Assembly: GCF_014641615.1 (NCBI RefSeq)
Contig: NZ_BMIB01000001.1
Coordinates: 1,640,171 to 1,704,170 of the forward strand
Direction: 5' to 3'
DNA: 64,000 nt
DNA from: Filimonas zeae
Lineage (GTDB): Bacteria > Bacteroidota > Bacteroidia > Chitinophagales > Chitinophagaceae
Shown here: positions 60,841 to 64,000 of the stretch, in pieces
Numbering within the stretch: the stretch's first letter is position 1
Layout: each line of letters begins with the position of its first letter
The notes under the pieces: model-generated
Databases searched by the model: none
The model's input: the letters and a program-made list of their open reading frames with translations, nothing else
Told to the model about the DNA's origin: nothing
Program-made: the position numbers and the translations under genes

Positions 60841-61497
60841 ATGAAAAGACTACTCCCGTTGTTAATGGCTGCTTTATCAACAACCGTATTGGCACAAACT
60901 AACCCGAACCCCACCGATTTTATACCTAAAGGATATATGCTTTTTGAAAAAGTAACCGGCGATTTAAATAAAGACGGCGTGGATGATTGTATACTTGTTA
61001 TAAAGGGTACAGATAAAAGCAGGGTTGTTATTAACAGCTTTGATAAAAAGGTAGACCGTAACCGGCGTGGTATTATCGTTTTGTTTAAACAGCAGGATGG
61101 TTACCAGGTAGCATCAAAAAACTACGATTGTTTTTCTTCTGAAAACGAGGATGGGGGAGTGTATTATGCTCCTGAGCTATCTGTTGAAATTAAAAAAAGT
61201 AACCTGTATGTTCACTATGCACATGGCCGGTATGGCTATTGGGCATATACATTCCGCTACCAGAATGCCGATTTTGAACTGATTGGTTATGATGCCAGCC
61301 GGGGTGGGGCAGTTATTGAAGGCGAAACCAGTATTAATTTCTCCACTAAAAAAATGCGGGATGTGGTTAATACCAACACAAGCGCGGAACCTGGTGAAGA
61401 GGTGTTTAAAGAAACCTGGAAAAAGATAAACATCAGCAAGCTGCTGCGGCTATCGGAGATAAAAGATTTTGATGAGCTGGATATGTATAAGTATTAA
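60841..61497 (+). CDS. Secreted protein of unknown function with an acidic DxNxDG-type loop
   Basis: A 218-residue exported protein with signal peptide KRLLPLLMAALSTTVLA. DLNKDGVDDCILVI (about 40-53) is an FG-GAP/VCBS-like Ca-binding motif. The rest is beta-rich with YVHYAHGRYGYWAYTFRYQ. It resembles Bacteroidota proteins of unknown role with one FG-GAP-like repeat. Convergent with the next gene, 7 bases apart. Confidence 0.65.
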   Translation: MKRLLPLLMAALSTTVLAQTNPNPTDFIPKGYMLFEKVTGDLNKDGVDDCILVIKGTDKSRVVINSFDKKVDRNRRGIIVLFKQQDGYQVASKNYDCFSSENEDGGVYYAPELSVEIKKSNLYVHYAHGRYGYWAYTFRYQNADFELIGYDASRGGAVIEGETSINFSTKKMRDVVNTNTSAEPGEEVFKETWKKINISKLLRLSEIKDFDELDMYKY

Positions 61498-61504
61498 AGC
61501 TATA

Positions 61505-62314
61505 TTATAAATCATCATACTTTCTTCTGATGGGCCTGATGCCTGGAGGTAGCAGGCTTTTTACCAGTTGTAGTGCGGTTGCAGCATTGCCTTCACCTAC
61601 GTATTGATAACGATTAATGGTGACCACAAAAACTTCTCCTTCATCCGGTTGGGCACCCATGGGGGCGACCTTTCTTTTGTCTAAAGGGTGGGCGTAATTC
61701 TCATAGGCTTTGGGGATAACAAAAGGCATGCAGATATTGTCAAAAGGATACTCCGTGCATCTGCTGAAGCAAAGTGTATATAAACTTGTATAAGGGGATA
61801 ATTTGCTTACCACTTCATCTTCCGCAGCTAAGCGCAAAAATGCCTGTAGTTCGGGTACTTGTCCATCTGAGCAATAGGCACTCCATCTTTTCTCCACTTC
61901 TTTAACTGCCGCTGCCTCGTCAGAATTATCATATGGCGTAATAAAGGGGTATTCATGTATCAGGTCATCTACATCAATATCTGCTTTTAACCAGTAGTTT
62001 ATGGCCTGGGCAACAGGAGCCAAAACGTCAAAGTATCCCTGCGCTACATATACCCCGTTATGCCAGAACTCATGCAAATATGTGTTTTTGCCAGCTTCTA
62101 TATACACCTGCACAAACCGGTTGCCGTAGCTTACAATGGCTATTGGGGTGGCCAACTGCATAACTACTTCTTCCGGCACACAGCGTAGCGACGAATTGAT
62201 TTGCGTCAGTGCTTCATCCAGTTCACTAGTAACACTTACCACTTCTGTTAGTTGAGGGTACGAAGGTGGTGGAACAGCGGGCTTATGCTTTCTAAAAAAA
62301 CGGAATAACTGCAT
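61505..62314 (-). CDS. Cytoplasmic protein of unknown function
   Basis: A 269-residue protein without signal peptide. Start ATG at 62314 (QLFRFFRKHKPAVPP) was preferred to an upstream ATG at 62419 whose 35 extra residues look non-conserved. Segments include SELDEALTQINSSLRCVPEEV, ENTYLHEF-like (KNTYLHEFWHNGVYVAQG) and W/Y-rich core strands. I recognise no characterised family. Possibly an immunity- or toxin-associated protein of the small acidic type, but nothing else supports it. Confidence 0.6.
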   Translation of the reverse strand: MQLFRFFRKHKPAVPPPSYPQLTEVVSVTSELDEALTQINSSLRCVPEEVVMQLATPIAIVSYGNRFVQVYIEAGKNTYLHEFWHNGVYVAQGYFDVLAPVAQAINYWLKADIDVDDLIHEYPFITPYDNSDEAAAVKEVEKRWSAYCSDGQVPELQAFLRLAAEDEVVSKLSPYTSLYTLCFSRCTEYPFDNICMPFVIPKAYENYAHPLDKRKVAPMGAQPDEGEVFVVTINRYQYVGEGNAATALQLVKSLLPPGIRPIRRKYDDL

Positions 62315-62461
62315 TGGATTAAATGTAGAGAAAAAATCAATTCCACAGCTAGCATACTGTATACCAGTGCTGTAAAATAACAAAGCGCAACCACTGTTGT
62401 TTTGGGCTTCCCTTAACAAAAAAAGTGGCCCGGAATTTCAGTATTATAATCGCCGATATTG

Positions 62462-62481
62462 TATTTTTGCATCGTGCACGA
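62462..62481 (+). promoter_or_regulatory. Promoter and operator-like palindrome of ohr
   Basis: TATTTTTG (62462-62469) is an exact TAnnTTTG element. The perfect palindrome TCGTGCACGA (62472-62481) sits right at the expected start site, flanked by GCCGATAT direct repeats at 62452 and 62492. OhrR, encoded downstream, is the likely ligand. Confidence 0.45.
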
Positions 62482-62502
62482 CATAATCGTTGCCGATATA
62501 AT

Positions 62503-62922
62503 ATGAAAACTTTGTATCAAACAAGTGCCACGGTAACCGGTGGCAGAAATGGAAAAGTAACAAGTGAAGATGGTGCTTTAGAACTCGAAGTAAGAATGCC
62601 TAAGGAGCTGGGGGGAAGCGGAGCGGGGTATACCAATCCCGAACAGCTGTTTGCGGCAGGTTATGCATCTTGTTTTGATAGTGCGCTGAATCTGGTAATG
62701 CAGCAGGCAAAGGTAAAACCTGAGTCGCCTTCTTCTGTAAAAGCTTCTGTGGCGTTGGGGCCTAACGAGCAAGGTGGTTTTGTGCTGGGTGTAACACTGG
62801 CAGTTACCATTCCGGGCATTGAACGCCAGCAGGCGCAGGAACTGGTTGAAAAGGCGCATCAGGTTTGTCCTTACTCCAATGCCACCCGCGGTAATATTGA
62901 TGTTCAGTTACAGGTGGTATAA
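62503..62922 (+). CDS. ohr: Organic hydroperoxide resistance protein
   Basis: A 139-residue Ohr peroxidase. It reduces lipid and organic hydroperoxides using lipoyl or dithiol reductants. The two catalytic Cys appear in GYASCFDSAL and HQVCPYSNATRGN, with the partner E/R of the family in place (GGRNGKV, Glu in ELEVRMP). Start ATG 62503 follows family length; an upstream in-frame ATG at 62425 lies before the promoter. ohrR follows 30 bases later. Confidence 0.95.
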   Translation: MKTLYQTSATVTGGRNGKVTSEDGALELEVRMPKELGGSGAGYTNPEQLFAAGYASCFDSALNLVMQQAKVKPESPSSVKASVALGPNEQGGFVLGVTLAVTIPGIERQQAQELVEKAHQVCPYSNATRGNIDVQLQVV

Positions 62923-62952
62923 AGTAAATTGCAGTGGGTTAACAACACCGTT

Positions 62953-63405
62953 ATGAAGGCTGTACAAAAACAATACAACAAGCACGAAGATGCTTATAAA
63001 CTGGAAAATCAATTATGTTTTCCACTGTACGCCGCATCACGGCTTGTTACTAAATGTTACCAGCCTGTACTGGATGAGTTGGGTATTACCTATCCGCAGT
63101 ATCTGGTACTGATGGTGCTGTGGGAGCAGGATCAGGTAAGCCTTTCTGTACTGGCTGAAAAGCTGATGCTGCAATCCAATACCCTTACACCCTTACTGAA
63201 GCGCATGCAGGAAACAGGACTGATTGATAGGGTGCGTTCGCAGCAGGATGAAAGAAGTATTGTTATTTCGCTTACTGATAAAGGTCGGTTGCTGAAAGCG
63301 GAAGTACCCCGCTTACAGCAACAATTGCAGGATATAGGTATCACTTTTGAAGAGGCGGTACAATTAAAAAAGCTGCTATCTAAAATGCTACGGAAAGCAG
63401 AATAG
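62953..63405 (+). CDS. ohrR: MarR-family regulator, OhrR type
   Basis: A 150-residue winged-helix repressor. Sensing Cys in LENQLCFPLYAASR matches the reactive N-terminal Cys of OhrR. The YPQYLVLMVLWEQDQ, LLQSNTLTPLLKRMQ-like recognition helix and DERSIVISLTDKG wing are typical. Oxidation by organic peroxides releases DNA and induces ohr. ATG at 62953 is preferred over a TTG at 62929. Confidence 0.95.
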   Translation: MKAVQKQYNKHEDAYKLENQLCFPLYAASRLVTKCYQPVLDELGITYPQYLVLMVLWEQDQVSLSVLAEKLMLQSNTLTPLLKRMQETGLIDRVRSQQDERSIVISLTDKGRLLKAEVPRLQQQLQDIGITFEEAVQLKKLLSKMLRKAE

Positions 63406-63601
63406 CCGCTGCATCAGCAGGGGCAGTTAATTCTTCAGCAGGCAACATCACCACAAGTGTAGCGCTCATTTACATTGGTATGGATCTGATCGCTACACTT
63501 GATAACGGCGGTAAGTACTGCTACTTCTGATAATAATTATTCAAAAAGCTGGCAATGTAAGCGGCCTGTAGTTGTGTCGGTCACACTTGGGGGGCTGTTT
63601 T
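63406..63601. other. Non-coding approach to the repeat array with a long inverted repeat
   Basis: No gene seen. CAAGTGTAGCG (63454-63464) and CGCTACACTTG (63491-63501) form an 11-bp inverted repeat with a 26-base loop. The second arm, TGATCGCTACACTTG, resembles the ATCGCCACATATG unit of the downstream array, so degenerate copies may extend here. Confidence 0.5.
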
Positions 63602-63910
63602 CACGGTAAAAAGTACTGTGGGGATGATCCCCATAGCTATGGGACTGATCGCCACATATGTGGGGATGAATCCCACAGCTGCTAAACTGAACGCCACATG
63701 TGTGGGGATGATCCCCACACATGTGGGACTGATCGCCACATATGTGGGGATGAATCCCACAGCTGCTAAACTGAACGCCACATATGTGGGGATGATTCCC
63801 ACACATGTAAAACTTACCGCTACATATGTAGGACGCTTCAAATTGCTGTAAAATTCATCGCCACATATGTGGGGATGATCCCCATAGATGCTAAACTGAA
63901 CGCCATATAG
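63602..63910. repeat. 42-bp tandem repeat built of two 21-bp palindrome-centred halves
   Basis: About seven units: a degenerate unit at 63602-63643, then clean 42-base units at 63644-63685, 63686-63727, 63728-63769 and 63770-63811, a decayed one at 63812-63852, a good one at 63853-63894 and a partial one. Units 63644 and 63728 are identical. Each unit has two 21-bp halves, e.g. CGCCACATATGTGGGGATGA then TCCCACAGCTGCTAAACTGA, each centred on CAnnTG. CCACATATGTGG is a perfect palindrome. Because 21 is a multiple of three, several frames stay open (GTG-start plus ORF 63618-63851; minus ORFs 63537-63806 and 63581-63841) and would give 7/14-residue repeats; I regard these as by-products rather than proven genes. 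Confidence 0.85.
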
Positions 63911-64000
63911 GCAGGTTGGGGTCTATTCAGTAAACTGTGTCAGTGAGGTTGTATTTATAGATATCGTTGTTCAAAGATAATCGCCATTTGTGCTTGTATG

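Noticed and set aside
63618..63851. 77-residue repeat peptide (GTG start) as a real gene
   Set aside because: Open frames exist on both strands merely because the repeat length is a multiple of three; no start context or conservation evidence is available.
63602..63894. Possible CRISPR array
   Set aside because: Units are contiguous 42-mers with no unique spacers, and no cas genes are in the window.

Overview
The window looks like chromosomal DNA of a Bacteroidota bacterium, most likely family Chitinophagaceae (Chitinophaga/Niastella/Filimonas-like). Evidence: a complete ECF sigma / FecR / SusC / SusD / TlpA uptake locus, many conserved Bacteroidota proteins (DUF2520, DUF2851, DUF6702, FtsX-type permeases of about 795 residues without an ATPase), promoters of the Bacteroidota TAnnTTTG type placed very close to start codons, almost no Shine-Dalgarno sites, and several TTG/GTG starts. 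The exact genus cannot be fixed from sequence alone. No rRNA, tRNA, phage, insertion sequence or CRISPR array was recognised.

Layout. 0.2-15 kb is mostly housekeeping: an M50-type membrane protease with TPRs, then a same-strand block of DUF2520 protein, 2Fe-2S ferredoxin, KdsC-like phosphatase, UbiA prenyltransferase, Maf and DUF2851 protein; then an OsmC protein, lipoyl synthase (lipA), YtxH protein, a small di-haem cytochrome c, smpB, accD, class II aldolase and a thiolase. At 15.1-15.8 kb lies a gene wreck in which a Crp/Fnr regulator is joined to the tail of a carboxymuconolactone-decarboxylase-like gene. 16-26 kb carries two large FtsX-like permeases, ahcY, an Lrp regulator, an orphan histidine kinase, a sialate O-acetylesterase and a Rdx-type small protein. 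26.3-34.4 kb (minus strand) is the sigma/FecR/SusC/SusD/TlpA locus, which should form one cell-surface signalling and nutrient-import system.

34.5-48 kb holds a GNAT acetyltransferase, valS, a desaturase strikingly like eukaryotic sphingolipid delta-4 desaturases, an esterase, a TonB-receptor-like barrel, an amidohydrolase, an M1 peptidase overlapping a HupE/UreJ-type membrane protein, a DUF6702 protein and a CNNM/CorC-type transporter. 48.3-53.7 kb is a two-gene operon of large secreted proteins that share an undescribed cysteine-rich module; one also has a probable N-terminal beta-barrel. 53.8-63.4 kb returns to PAP2 phosphatase, LTA-synthase-like sulfatase, methyltransferase, glmM, cysteine desulfurase, ispD, some unknown small genes and an ohr/ohrR peroxide-resistance pair.

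The last 600 bases contain a 42-bp tandem repeat made of two 21-bp halves, each centred on a CAnnTG palindrome, i.e. exactly two helical turns apart. The items most worth a second look are this array, the paired cysteine-module proteins, the DES1-like desaturase, the Crp/decarboxylase fusion wreck, and an antisense-facing terminator in the susC leader.
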